Shown: positions 23,904-34,000 of the stretch, piece after piece
How positions within the stretch are numbered: position 1 is the stretch's first letter
Layout of the letters: each line of letters opens with the position of its first letter
NCBI GenBank assembly: GCA_964554665.1
Contig: CAZKPP010000010.1
Coordinates: 1 to 49,517 of the forward strand
DNA: 49,517 nucleotides
Reading direction: 5' to 3'
Source of the DNA: UBA3263 sp964554665
Lineage (GTDB): Bacteria > Bacteroidota > Bacteroidia > Bacteroidales > Muribaculaceae
Notes under the pieces: model-generated
The model's input: only the letters and a program-made list of their open reading frames with translations
Told to the model about the DNA's origin: nothing
The model's database searches: none
Program-made: the position numbers and the translations under genes

Positions 23904-25754
23904 ATGAGTATGATTAAGAAATTGTTAATGATAGCAGTCGGTGCGTTTTGTTGCGCATCGGCCGCCGCCCAGTATCCGTTTATTTTCAGAAATGACGGCA
24001 GTTTTAACCGCATTGACTTGGCCGATGAGGTTGTTTTGCGCCATAGGATTTCTGCCGCAGACTCGGCCCTGACGCTGGGCAGCGAAGAGATTCCCCTCGG
24101 AGCAATCGACTATATAGATTTCCGCCAAACCGACATTCCTACCCTGCGGTTCACCCTGCCGGAACATCCCGACTATGATTGGGCCAAGGATAAGACAACA
24201 TACCTTGATGCCGTTCTCGACATTGACGGCTGCGGAATGGTTGACGATGCCGAGGGCCTGCAGCTGATGGTCAGAGGCCGCGGCAACACCTCATGGTCGA
24301 TGCGCAAGAAGCCACTGAGGCTGAAATTCGAAAAGAAAACGGCAATCTGCGGCCTGCAAAAGGCCAAGAGCTACGTATTGCTCGCCAACTATCTCGATCA
24401 TACCCACATGCGCAACGCCGCCGGGCTGTGGGTTGCACGCCGCCTGGGCATGGACTATGCGGTAAACGCGGTTCCGTGTAATGTTTACTTCAACGGCAAA
24501 TATTGCGGGCTTTATCTTTTAACCGACAAGATCGGAACGACCAAAGCTTCGGTCGACATCGACGAAAACACCGGCATTTTGTTTGAGGCGAGCGCGGAAT
24601 TCGACGAAAAATATAAATTCAAGTCGTCGATGAAGCTGCCGATAATGGTCAAGGACCCTGACTTCGACAAGCTCTATGCCGCCGACTCCACGGGAATGAC
24701 TCCCGACGAGCGGCTGGCAATGTGGGCCGACGACCTCAACAAGGCGGAAGAGAAAGTTGCCGAAGACAAAGGCTACGAAGCCTTCGACATGGCCTCGGCT
24801 GCCGACTATTTCCTGACCATGAACTTCTGCAACAACTCGGAAATCGGCTACCCCAAGAGCGTCTATTTCTATAAGCGTGACCTCAGCCCCGAATCGCTCT
24901 ACCATTTCGGGCCGGTTTGGGACCTCGACGTGGCGTTCAATATCGTAACTTCGCTCGAAACCCTCGAAGAGGTAAATTCAACAACGCCGCTCTGGCGCAT
25001 GTGGTATTTCTTTTATTTCGAGGACCTTGAAATATATAATACCCTCTATGCGCAGCGGTTGGAGGAATTTGCAACAACAATGTATCCCGAACTTTGCGAG
25101 TGGCTCAACGATTACGCAAAAATGATTGAACCCTCGGCAAGACTCGACGGCCTGCGCTGGCCCGAAAACACCGGCGTTGGCGGCTGGACGCGGCGAATAT
25201 CGTCGTTCGACACCGCACGCTTCGGCTCCAACTTCTTCAAATGGATAAACGCGCGCATGGAATTTATGTTGAGCGAAGCCGGGCTGGACATTCCCTTCAC
25301 TCCCGGGATCTTCGACTATGAGCTACCTAAACCGGCAACGAGCAACAAGAGCCTTAATATCCACGATTTCAGCGGCCATATCAAGTCATTCAAGCTCAAC
25401 GACGGCCTGGAAGTTAAGCTTTCCGACGGCCGACTTGAGGTTGCCGGCGACGGCGCAGACTATTCATGTGCGCTGGCCGACGTTAGCCGCATCGACTACT
25501 CCGAAGCTGAGCAGACGGCAATTGCCGCCCCTGCCCTATCCGATTCGCGCATTGAAATATACGGCGACTATGCCATCGTGGCCACCGAAGCTGAATCGAG
25601 AGTCGACATCATCGACCTGAGCGGGCGCCGCGTATTCTCCGACGACACCTCGGCCGACGAACTCCGGATAGACCTTTCAACCCTGGCCGACGGAATTTAT
25701 ATCCTAAATATAAATGGCTCAGCCTGCAAAAAATTCAGAAGAATAAATCGCTAA
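23904..25754 (+). CDS. CotH-family secreted protein with type 9 sorting-like tail
   Basis: 616 aa from ATG 23904 (an upstream in-frame start at 23856 overlaps the promoter region). Signal peptide MSMIKKLLMIAVGAFCCASA. CotH kinase-like domain at about residues 95-470: MVRGRGNTSWSMRKKPLRLK, SYVLLANYLDHTHMRNAAGL, VFNGKYCGLYLLTDKIG-like segment, and YHFGPVWDLDVAFN with the DxD-type residues. CotH proteins are secreted protein kinases or structural proteins in other bacteria; the substrate here is unknown. The C-terminal ~100 residues (SRVDIIDLSGRRVFSDDTSA, LADGIYILNINGSACKKFRR) look like a type A sorting domain. Monocistronic between a terminator and dnaE. Confidence 0.85.
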   Translation: MSMIKKLLMIAVGAFCCASAAAQYPFIFRNDGSFNRIDLADEVVLRHRISAADSALTLGSEEIPLGAIDYIDFRQTDIPTLRFTLPEHPDYDWAKDKTTYLDAVLDIDGCGMVDDAEGLQLMVRGRGNTSWSMRKKPLRLKFEKKTAICGLQKAKSYVLLANYLDHTHMRNAAGLWVARRLGMDYAVNAVPCNVYFNGKYCGLYLLTDKIGTTKASVDIDENTGILFEASAEFDEKYKFKSSMKLPIMVKDPDFDKLYAADSTGMTPDERLAMWADDLNKAEEKVAEDKGYEAFDMASAADYFLTMNFCNNSEIGYPKSVYFYKRDLSPESLYHFGPVWDLDVAFNIVTSLETLEEVNSTTPLWRMWYFFYFEDLEIYNTLYAQRLEEFATTMYPELCEWLNDYAKMIEPSARLDGLRWPENTGVGGWTRRISSFDTARFGSNFFKWINARMEFMLSEAGLDIPFTPGIFDYELPKPATSNKSLNIHDFSGHIKSFKLNDGLEVKLSDGRLEVAGDGADYSCALADVSRIDYSEAEQTAIAAPALSDSRIEIYGDYAIVATEAESRVDIIDLSGRRVFSDDTSADELRIDLSTLADGIYILNINGSACKKFRRINR

Positions 25755-25771
25755 AAAGTAGCGGTCGAAAG

Positions 25772-25803
25772 TTTGTAGGGTCCGGCTAAATTTTGTATCT
25801 TTG
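25772..25803 (+). promoter_or_regulatory. Promoter of dnaE
   Basis: TTTG (25772-25775), 20-nt spacer, TATCTTTG (25796-25803). The ATG of dnaE lies only 9 nt further on. Confidence 0.7.
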
Positions 25804-25812
25804 TGGGTAGTT

Positions 25813-28800
25813 ATGGAAGCATTTGTTCATCTCCACGTCCACACACAATATTCTATTCTCGACGGTCAGGCCTCGGTTAAGGGTTTGGTCGACAAAGCAA
25901 TTGCCGACGGCATGCCCGGCCTGGCAATCACCGACCATGGCAACATGTTCGGCATAAAGGAATATTTCAACTATGTAAACAAGGTAAACTCCAAGCGCAA
26001 GGAAGAAGGCCTCGAACCATTCAAGCCGATTTTCGGCTGCGAGCTCTATGTTGCAAACGGTTCGCTCGAAGACCGCTCCGACAAGACCGACAAGGGGCGC
26101 CACCTCATAGCCCTGGCAAAGAACGAAACCGGCTACCATAACCTCATAAAAATAGTGTCGCGCGCATGGACCGACGGCTTCTATCACCATCCGCGAACCG
26201 ACAAACAGGAACTTGCCGCCCACCGCGAGGGGCTGATAATATGCTCGGCCTGTCTGGGCGGCGAAATTCCGCGACTTATACGTGCCGGCCAGATTGAAGA
26301 GGCCGAGCGCCAGGTGCAGTGGTATAAGGAAACTTTTGGCGACGACTACTATCTGGAACTCCAGCGCCATAAGGCAACGGTTCCCAACGCCAACCACGAA
26401 GTTTATCAGGAGCAGCAAAACGTTAACGCCTTTCTGATTGAATTTGCAAAGAAGTTCAACATCAAGCTGATTGCCACCAACGACGTTCACTTCGTTAACG
26501 AAGAAGACGCCGAAGCCCACGATCGCCTGGTGTGCGTTTCCACCAACCGTTTTCTGACCGACCCCACCCGAATGCTCTACACCAAGCAGGAGTGGATGAA
26601 AACAACCGAGGAGATGAACAAGCTGTTTGCCGATGTGCCCGAGGCCTTGGCCAACACCGTTGAGATTCTCTCGAAGGTAGAAACGTATTCAATCGACCAT
26701 AAGCCGATTCTGCCCAACTTCCCCCTACCCGACGGCTTCACCGACAACGATGATTACCTGCGCCACCTCACCTACGTTGGCGCCCACCGGCGCTGGGGCG
26801 AGAACCTCACCGACGAGCAGATTGAGCGCATTGATTTCGAGCTCGACACCATTAAAAACATGGGTTTCCCGGGCTACTTCCTCATTGTGCAGGACTTCAT
26901 AGCCGCCGGCCGCGCCCGCGGTGTGTCGATCGGTCCGGGTCGTGGTTCGGCTGCCGGCTCGGCTGTTGCCTACTGCCTCGACATCACCCAGATCGACCCC
27001 ATTAAATATGACCTGCTGTTCGAACGCTTTCTGAACCCCGACCGTATTTCGCTGCCCGATATCGACATTGACTTCGACGACGACGGCCGCTCCGACGTGT
27101 TGGCCTACGTTACCGAAAAATACGGTGCCGAAAAGGTTGCCCGCATCATAACCTACGGCACCATGGCCGCCAAGAGCGCCATTAAAGACGTTGCGCGCGT
27201 CGAGCAGCTGCCCCTGGCCGAGAGCAACCGCCTGGCCAACCTGGTGCCGAAGCGTATGCCCGAAGTCAACGGCAAGGAACTGAAATGCACCCTTAAAAAC
27301 TGCTACGAACACGTGCCGGAGTTCGCCCCCGAACTTCAGAGTCAGAACCCCATAGTTCGCAACACTCTGAAATATGCCTTGCAGCTCGAAGGCAACGTGC
27401 GCAACACCGGCGTGCATGCCTGCGGCGTGATTATCTGCCGCGACGCCGTCAGCGACTGGGTGCCCCTGAGCGTGGCCTACGATAAGGACTCGAACCAGAA
27501 AATGCTCGTGACCCAATATGAAGGCTCGGTGATTGAAGACACCGGCCTGATTAAGATGGACTTTCTCGGGCTCAAGACCCTGAGCATCATTAAAGATGCA
27601 CTGGCCAACATTAAAAACACCCGCGGCATCGACGTTGACATCGACAAAATCGACATAACCGACCCCGCCACCTACAAACTCTACTCCGAAGGGCGCACCG
27701 TCGGCACCTTCCAGTTCGAGTCGGCCGGCATGCAGAAATATCTACGCGAGCTGCAGCCCTCGACTTTCGAAGACCTCATTGCCATGAACGCCCTGTATCG
27801 CCCGGGGCCTATGGACTATATCCCCGACTTCATCAACCGCAAACATGGCCGTTCGCCGATTACCTACGATATTCCCGAAATGGAGAAATATCTGAAAGAC
27901 ACCTACGGCGTTACGGTTTATCAGGAACAGGTGATGCTGCTGTCGCGCCTGCTGGCGAACTTTACGCGCGGCGAGAGCGACACTCTGCGCAAAGCCATGG
28001 GTAAGAAGCTCATCGACAAGATGAACCACCTCAAAGGCAAGTTCCTCGAAGGCGGTCAGGCCAACGGCCACAAGCCTGAGGTGCTCGAAAAAATTTGGAA
28101 AGACTGGGAAAAATTCGCTTCCTACGCCTTCAACAAGTCGCACGCCACCTGCTATTCGTGGGTAGCGTTCCAAACGGCCTATCTTAAAGCCAATTACCCG
28201 GCGGAATATATGGCCGCGGTGTTGTCGCGCAACATGGGCGACAAACTTTCGGGCTTCATGGACGAATGCACCCGCATGAAAATCAAGGTCAAGGGGCCCG
28301 ACGTTAACGAATCGTTCTCGAACTTCGGTGTGAACGCCGCCGGCGACATTCGCTACGGACTCGCGGCAATCAAAGGCATCGGCGAAGGAATCGTTAACGC
28401 CATTATCGAAGAGCGTAAGGCCAACGGCCCGTTCAAGAGTATCCACGAGTTTATCGAGCGAGTGCCCATCAGCTCAGGCATCAACCGCCGCACCATCGAA
28501 AACTTTGCCATGGCCGGGGCCTTTGACTGCTTCAGCTCAGAAATCAAGCGCGAAGACTTTTTTCAGGTCAACGCCAAAGACGAAACTTTTGCCGAGCAGC
28601 TTGTTCGCTACGGCCAGCTCTATCAGCGCGACCGCAGTCAGCAGGAAGTGTCGCTGTTCGACGAATTTGCCGACCCGGCGCTCAACACCTCAGGCCGGCC
28701 CCCGATTAAACCGGCAGTGCCTTGGGTGCAGTCCGAACTGCTGTCGAAAGAGCGCGAACTCGTTGGCCGCTACCTATCGGCCCATCCGCTCGACCCCTTC

Positions 28801-29373
28801 TATATGGAGCTGCGCTACGCAACCACTTCGATTAAAGATTTCACCTCCGACGACTTTATTATTGAAGAAGGCCGCGAAATTCAGCTCGGCGGCATGGCCA
28901 CGAAATTTGAAACCCGCCCGGGCAACAAAGGCCCCTGGGGCATACTGACACTCGAAGACCTCAGCGGCTCCACCGAGCTGCGCCTGTTCGGCCAGACCTA
29001 TTCGCAGTTTAACAGCTACTGCACCGCCGGGCAGTTCATCCGCGTTATCGGCAAATATCAGCGGCGCTTTGCCAACGATGAGCCCCGCTTCAACATCGTT
29101 GCCATAACGCGCCTCGACGACATTAAGAACCGAGTTGTTAAGGGCATCACCCTGTCGATGTCGACCTCGGCATTCTCGCAAAACTTCGTGGACATGCTGA
29201 GCGAACACGCACAGTCGGCCAACACCGACATGGGCGAACTGAGGCTTGCGCTCTACGACTCCAAACTCAACCGCGCGGTTAACCTCACCGCCCGCCGCTC
29301 CATACCAATCAACAAAAAGTTGATTGAAATGCTCGAAAGCGAAAATATTCAATACTCAATAATTAAACAATAA
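25813..29373 (+). CDS. dnaE: DNA polymerase III alpha subunit
   Basis: 1186 aa from ATG 25813; the longer frame from 25801 starts on the -7 box. Replicative polymerase. PHP domain at the start (FVHLHVHTQYSILDG; ITDHGNMFGIKEYFN), polymerase core with GPGRGSAAGSAVAYCL (about residues 377-392) and catalytic aspartates in LPDIDIDFDDDGR (about 414-426), TFQFESAGMQKYL, MNALYRPGPMDYIP and YQEQVMLLSRLL. A helix-hairpin region and an OB-fold (LGGMATKFETRPGNKGPWGI...LEDLSG) close the protein. Length is normal for DnaE1. Thioredoxin follows after 11 nt. Confidence 0.96.
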   Translation: MEAFVHLHVHTQYSILDGQASVKGLVDKAIADGMPGLAITDHGNMFGIKEYFNYVNKVNSKRKEEGLEPFKPIFGCELYVANGSLEDRSDKTDKGRHLIALAKNETGYHNLIKIVSRAWTDGFYHHPRTDKQELAAHREGLIICSACLGGEIPRLIRAGQIEEAERQVQWYKETFGDDYYLELQRHKATVPNANHEVYQEQQNVNAFLIEFAKKFNIKLIATNDVHFVNEEDAEAHDRLVCVSTNRFLTDPTRMLYTKQEWMKTTEEMNKLFADVPEALANTVEILSKVETYSIDHKPILPNFPLPDGFTDNDDYLRHLTYVGAHRRWGENLTDEQIERIDFELDTIKNMGFPGYFLIVQDFIAAGRARGVSIGPGRGSAAGSAVAYCLDITQIDPIKYDLLFERFLNPDRISLPDIDIDFDDDGRSDVLAYVTEKYGAEKVARIITYGTMAAKSAIKDVARVEQLPLAESNRLANLVPKRMPEVNGKELKCTLKNCYEHVPEFAPELQSQNPIVRNTLKYALQLEGNVRNTGVHACGVIICRDAVSDWVPLSVAYDKDSNQKMLVTQYEGSVIEDTGLIKMDFLGLKTLSIIKDALANIKNTRGIDVDIDKIDITDPATYKLYSEGRTVGTFQFESAGMQKYLRELQPSTFEDLIAMNALYRPGPMDYIPDFINRKHGRSPITYDIPEMEKYLKDTYGVTVYQEQVMLLSRLLANFTRGESDTLRKAMGKKLIDKMNHLKGKFLEGGQANGHKPEVLEKIWKDWEKFASYAFNKSHATCYSWVAFQTAYLKANYPAEYMAAVLSRNMGDKLSGFMDECTRMKIKVKGPDVNESFSNFGVNAAGDIRYGLAAIKGIGEGIVNAIIEERKANGPFKSIHEFIERVPISSGINRRTIENFAMAGAFDCFSSEIKREDFFQVNAKDETFAEQLVRYGQLYQRDRSQQEVSLFDEFADPALNTSGRPPIKPAVPWVQSELLSKERELVGRYLSAHPLDPFYMELRYATTSIKDFTSDDFIIEEGREIQLGGMATKFETRPGNKGPWGILTLEDLSGSTELRLFGQTYSQFNSYCTAGQFIRVIGKYQRRFANDEPRFNIVAITRLDDIKNRVVKGITLSMSTSAFSQNFVDMLSEHAQSANTDMGELRLALYDSKLNRAVNLTARRSIPINKKLIEMLESENIQYSIIKQ

Positions 29374-29384
29374 ATCAACCGATT

Positions 29385-29702
29385 ATGACTTTTACCGACG
29401 AAAACATCCACGAAATCATTGCATCCGGTCAGCCGGTGATGATTGACTTCTGGGCTACCTGGTGCGGTCCCTGCGTGGGTATGGCTCCGAGCATCGACGC
29501 CGTAGCCAAGGAATATGAAGGCCGCGTAGTTGTTGGCAAATACAACATTGACGACAACTCTGACCTTACCGAAAAATATCGCATCATGAGCATCCCCACG
29601 ATTCTCACCTTCAAAAACGGCGAAAAAACCGACCTTCGCCTCGTTGGTGCGCAATCTATCGAAAAACTGCGCGAAACCCTCGACGCCCTGCTCGCAAAAT
29701 AA
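29385..29702 (+). CDS. trxA: Thioredoxin
   Basis: 105 aa. Small cytoplasmic disulfide reductase. Active site WCGPC at residues 26-30 within DFWATWCGPCVGMAP; the cis-Pro loop is MSIPTILTF. Length is standard. It is co-directional with dnaE, 11 nt downstream, and followed by a strong terminator. Confidence 0.96.
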   Translation: MTFTDENIHEIIASGQPVMIDFWATWCGPCVGMAPSIDAVAKEYEGRVVVGKYNIDDNSDLTEKYRIMSIPTILTFKNGEKTDLRLVGAQSIEKLRETLDALLAK

Positions 29703-29723
29703 TCAGACCGCATAAAATATCAA

Positions 29724-29766
29724 CAGGAGAAACAGCTTTTTGAACTGTTTCTCCTGCATTGTTTTA
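29724..29766 (+). terminator. Intrinsic terminator of dnaE-trxA
   Basis: CAGGAGAAACAG (29724-29735) pairs perfectly with CTGTTTCTCCTG (29745-29756), 9-nt loop, then CATTGTTTTAT. It lies between trxA and the convergent 123-aa gene. Confidence 0.85.
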
Positions 29767-29784
29767 TATGCGATCTGAAGTTTC

Positions 29785-30156
29785 TTAGAATTCCGCGGTT
29801 TCGGCGGGGTCGGCGCTGAGCGAGGTTACTTTGAACCCTGTGGCGGTCGCCTCTACGGAAACATTGCCGGGAACTGCCGGAATGAAGTCGCCGGGACCTA
29901 CCCACTGCGCCGGATAGGTCGGGTCAACAGCCGCTTCGTCTACTGCCCCACGCAGGAAAATAAAGGTGCGGGTAGTGTTTTCGGCCTGACTGAAAACCGT
30001 GCGGTCAAACTTGGTTGCCACAAAAACCGTTGCGGCCCCGGGGTTGGCGCTCACTACCTGCGACACTTCCGCAGCATCGGCGCCTGAAAAGTTGTAAACG
30101 ACTATGGCACCGGGAAATACCACTACCTGAGTGCCGTTTTTAAATGTCTTTTTCAT
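29785..30156 (-). CDS. Hypothetical protein, 123 aa
   Basis: I do not recognise this gene. 123 aa, no signal peptide and no membrane segment. Mostly beta-like and rich in Val, Ala and Thr: VVVFPGAIVVYNFSGADAAE near the start, ATVFVATKFDRTVFSQAENT in the middle, and GNVSVEATATGFKVTSL near the end. Starts 3 nt after the stop of the metallo-hydrolase gene, so the two are almost surely co-transcribed. Codon use looks like the neighbours, supporting a real gene. A structural or phage-tail-like beta protein is possible but unsupported. Confidence 0.65.
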   Translation of the reverse strand: MKKTFKNGTQVVVFPGAIVVYNFSGADAAEVSQVVSANPGAATVFVATKFDRTVFSQAENTTRTFIFLRGAVDEAAVDPTYPAQWVGPGDFIPAVPGNVSVEATATGFKVTSLSADPAETAEF

Positions 30157-30159
30157 AGC

Positions 30160-30945
30160 TTAGAGTTCGTTTTCGTCAAATTGATCGGGAATGTGGATAA
30201 CCAGGCCGTCATAGGCGAGCTTAACGCCTTCGGGCAGTCGGAGCGAAGCTTCAACAGCGGGGCCGATGCCGTGGCTCATGTGGGTTATATAGGCAATGCG
30301 GGGCTTAACCTCGGCAATTATATCCAGAGCCTGCTGCAGCGACAGGTGCGAGTGGTGTTCCTTCAGGCGCAGGGCATTGATAACCAAAGTGTCGATGCCG
30401 CGAATCAGCTCAAGAGTAGTGTCGGGAATGGTCTTGGCGTCGGTAATATAAGCCAGGTTCCCCATCTTGAAACCGACAATGGGCAGACGATGGTGCATAA
30501 CGGGCAGGGGCACAACATCGAGGTCGGCAACATTAAACGGCTTGGTGGTGATTTCGGTAATATTGAAAGCGGGTACACCCGGATACGGAGCCTCGGCGAA
30601 GCAATAGGGCACGCGGTCGCGCAGGTCGCCGGCAACGTCGGGACGGCAATAAATCGGGAAACCGTCGCCCATGGCGCAATACGGACGGAGGTCGTCAACG
30701 CCGCCAACATGGTCATAGTGGCTATGGGTAACCAAAAGGGCTTCGAGCATCGGCGAGCCCTGCGCAAGCATCTGCTGGCGGAAGTCGGGGCCGCAGTCAA
30801 TCAGAATATTTTTATCTTTGTAGGTAACCATTGCCGAGCAGCGCAGGCGTTTGTCGTGTTCATCGCGGCTGCGGCAAGTAGGGCAGTCACACATAATTTG
30901 GGGTACTCCGGTGCTGGTTCCGGTTCCGAGAAATGTAAGTTTCAT
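30160..30945 (-). CDS. MBL-fold metallo-hydrolase (PhnP-like phosphodiesterase group)
   Basis: 261 aa. Zinc-dependent hydrolase of the metallo-beta-lactamase fold. Visible: start MKLTFLGTGTSTGVPQIMCD followed by CDCPTCRSRD, the extra Cys cluster typical of the PhnP-like cyclic phosphodiesterase group; ligand motif THSHYDHVGGVDDLRPY (about residues 75-91); YITDAKTIPD; and the late His pair in LKEHHSHLSLQQALD and THMSHGIGP. The substrate in Bacteroidales is not established; phosphoribosyl cyclic phosphate or cyclic nucleotides are candidates. First gene of a two-gene unit with the 123-aa protein, divergent from sprA. Confidence 0.85.
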   Translation of the reverse strand: MKLTFLGTGTSTGVPQIMCDCPTCRSRDEHDKRLRCSAMVTYKDKNILIDCGPDFRQQMLAQGSPMLEALLVTHSHYDHVGGVDDLRPYCAMGDGFPIYCRPDVAGDLRDRVPYCFAEAPYPGVPAFNITEITTKPFNVADLDVVPLPVMHHRLPIVGFKMGNLAYITDAKTIPDTTLELIRGIDTLVINALRLKEHHSHLSLQQALDIIAEVKPRIAYITHMSHGIGPAVEASLRLPEGVKLAYDGLVIHIPDQFDENEL

Positions 30946-31050
30946 AACAGTAGCAGTTGAAATGTGATTTTGTCCTTATAACGTTTCAATCGTGCAAATT
31001 GTTCTCGACCGATGCAATATACACCGAAATCGTGCGTTAATTATTTAGTC

Positions 31051-34000
31051 ATGACACTCCGCTCTAAGCACTTTAGCAGTATTCACATATTTATTCTCCT
31101 TGCCCTGCTGGCTGTAGGGCTTGGGGTTGAAAGTGCATACGGACAATACTATGAGCCTCAGATTCAGGCCCCTCCCCCAACAATTCCCATGAAACCGTTT
31201 GCCGGCGAGAAGATGGACACTATTCTTCCCGACGGCCGACGCGACGTGCGCCCAACAATTCCGCGCAACTTTCAAGAGCTGATGCAATGGGAGTTCATTC
31301 AGGATTTGAATCAACCGCAAAACATCACCACCGAGGCCGAATATGACCCGCTGACCCAAACATATCTGGTTCACGTCAGGCTCGGCAAAGAAGACCTCGT
31401 AACGCCCTTTGCCCTGACCAAGAAGGAATACGAGCAGTGGCAGACCCGCCAGACCCTGGGCCGATACTGGAAACGCCGCAACGCCGAACTGGCACGCAAC
31501 GCAACCACCAAAGAGCCGTTCAACATTCTCGACATGAACTTTTCGCTCGGCCCGCTGGAAAAGGTGTTCGGCCCGGGGGGTGTGTCGCTCAAAACCACCG
31601 GCTCGGTTTTGCTGTCGATGGGCATCAAGTCAAACAAGACCGACAACCCGGCCCTGAACCTCGACTCGCGACGCAAAACCTATTTCGACTTCGACCAGAA
31701 AATTCAGGCATCGATTCAGGCAAGCGTGGGTAACAGGTTGAGCTTCAACATGTCGTATAACACCGACGCGACCTTTGACTTCGACTCCAAGAACCTCAAC
31801 CTCAACTACCAGGGCGAGGAAGACGACATTGTGCAGTCAATCGAGGCGGGTAACGTAAGTTTCACCTCCGGGTCGTCGCTGATTCGAGGCGCCACCTCGC
31901 TCTTCGGCTTCAAAACCAAACTTCAGTTCGGCAAACTCACCGTTCAGGGCTTGATTTCGCAGCAAAATTCCGAATCGAAATCGGTAAGCTCCAAAGGTGG
32001 CAAGCAAACCACCAAATTTTCGGTCAACGCCGACAACTACGACGAAAACCGCCACTTCTTCCTGAGCCATTTCTTCCGCCGCAACTACGACCGCTTCGCG
32101 TCGAAGTTGCCGTTTGTGTCGTCGGGCGTTAACATTACCCGCGTGCAGGTTTGGATCACCAACAAAAACTCGAACTTTAACGAAAGCCGCAACCTTGTGG
32201 CATTTATGGACTTAGGCGAAAACGAAGACCTCGACTGCTCCTACTGGCAACCCAACCTTGGGCAACCGAACCCGTCGAACAGCTCCAACAACCTGCTGCA
32301 AACAATTAAGGAACAGTATCCCGACGCCCGCCAAATCAACTCCGTAACCCAGGCGCTGGCGCCACTAAGCGCCATGGGCTTTGAAGGGGGCCGCGACTAT
32401 GAAAAAATCGAATCCGCACGCTTGCTCTCGGCCAACGAATACTCGCTGAACGCAACGCTGGGCTACATTTCGCTGCGCACCACCCTGAATGCCGACGAAG
32501 TGCTGGCTATCGCATATGAATACACCTATAACGGACGCGTCTACCAGGTCGGCGAGTTCTCGGACGACATCACCACCACGAGCGAAAATATCTACGTAAA
32601 GCTGCTGAAAGGCACCACCCAGTCGCCCCGCTGGCCCAACTGGCGCCTGATGATGAAAAACGTTTATTCGCTCGGTGCCACAAGGGTTTCGCAATCGAAT
32701 TTCAAGCTGCAAATCAAATATTTGAGCGACACAACCGGCACCGCCATCAACTATCTGCCCGTTCCCGGCATGGAAAACAAAACCTTGCTGCAGGTTATGG
32801 GCCTCGACCGCCTCGACTCAAACCAGGAGGGCAACCCCGACGGCATGTTTGACTACCTCGACGGCTACACGATTTTCCCCTCGACCGGCAAGGTTATCTT
32901 CCCCGTTGCCGAGCCTTTTGGCGCCCACCTTGAGCAGGCCATCGGCAACCCGGCAGTTGCAGAGAAATATGTCTATACGCAGCTCTACGACTCAACCCGC
33001 GTAGTGGCCCAGCAGTTTGCCGACAAAAACAAGTTTATGCTCACCGGCGAATATCAGGGTTCCGACGGCTCTCGAATTTCGCTCAACGCCTTTAACGTTC
33101 CGCGCGGCTCGGTAATAGTTACCGCCGGCGGCGTTACACTGAACGAAAACTCCGACTACATTGTTGACTATGCCAACGGCGAGGTAACAATCATTAACCA
33201 GAGCATTCTCGATTCCGGACAGAAGGTGTCGGTTACCCTCGAAGACCAGGGCCTCTTCTCCATGGAGCGCAAAACCCTTATGGGCCTCGACCTTAACTAT
33301 AAGTTCTCGAAAGACTTCAACGCCGGACTGACCCTTATGCACTACGGCGAAAAGGCTCTGACCGAGAAGGTAGGCATTGGCGAAGAAACCGTAAACAACA
33401 CCATTTGGGGCTTCAACTTCAACTATAACAAGGAGTTCCAATGGCTAACCAACTGGCTCAACCTCATTCCGACGGTCAATGCCGTAGCACCTTCGAAAAT
33501 CTCCGTTCAGGGCGAGTTTGCGCAGTTAGTGCCCCACAAACAAAAATCAGGTTCGAACCGCGGCTCCAGCTATGTTGACGACTTCGAGGCAACTCAAACC
33601 GGCATAGACCTTAAATCGCCCTACGCTTGGAGCCTGTCGTCAACGCCGTCGATGTTCCAGGAAAGCACACTGAGCGACGACCCGGCCTACGGCTACGGCC
33701 GCGCTCTGCTGAACTGGTATTATATAGACCGCCTCTTTACCCAGCGCAACTCCTCGCTCTGTCCGGGCTACATTAAATCTGACCTCAAGCAGCTCTCAAA
33801 CCCATACGTGCGCGAAGTAACGTCGACCGAGATTTTCCCGGGCCGAGAGCTGACCTACGGCGAAACCAACCTTATACAGACCCTCAACCTCAGCTTCTAC
33901 CCCACCGAGCGCGGCCCCTATAACCTCGATGCCACCAACATCGACGCCCAGGGCGCGCTGCAAAACCCCGCATCGCGCTGGGGCGGCATCATGCGCCGAC

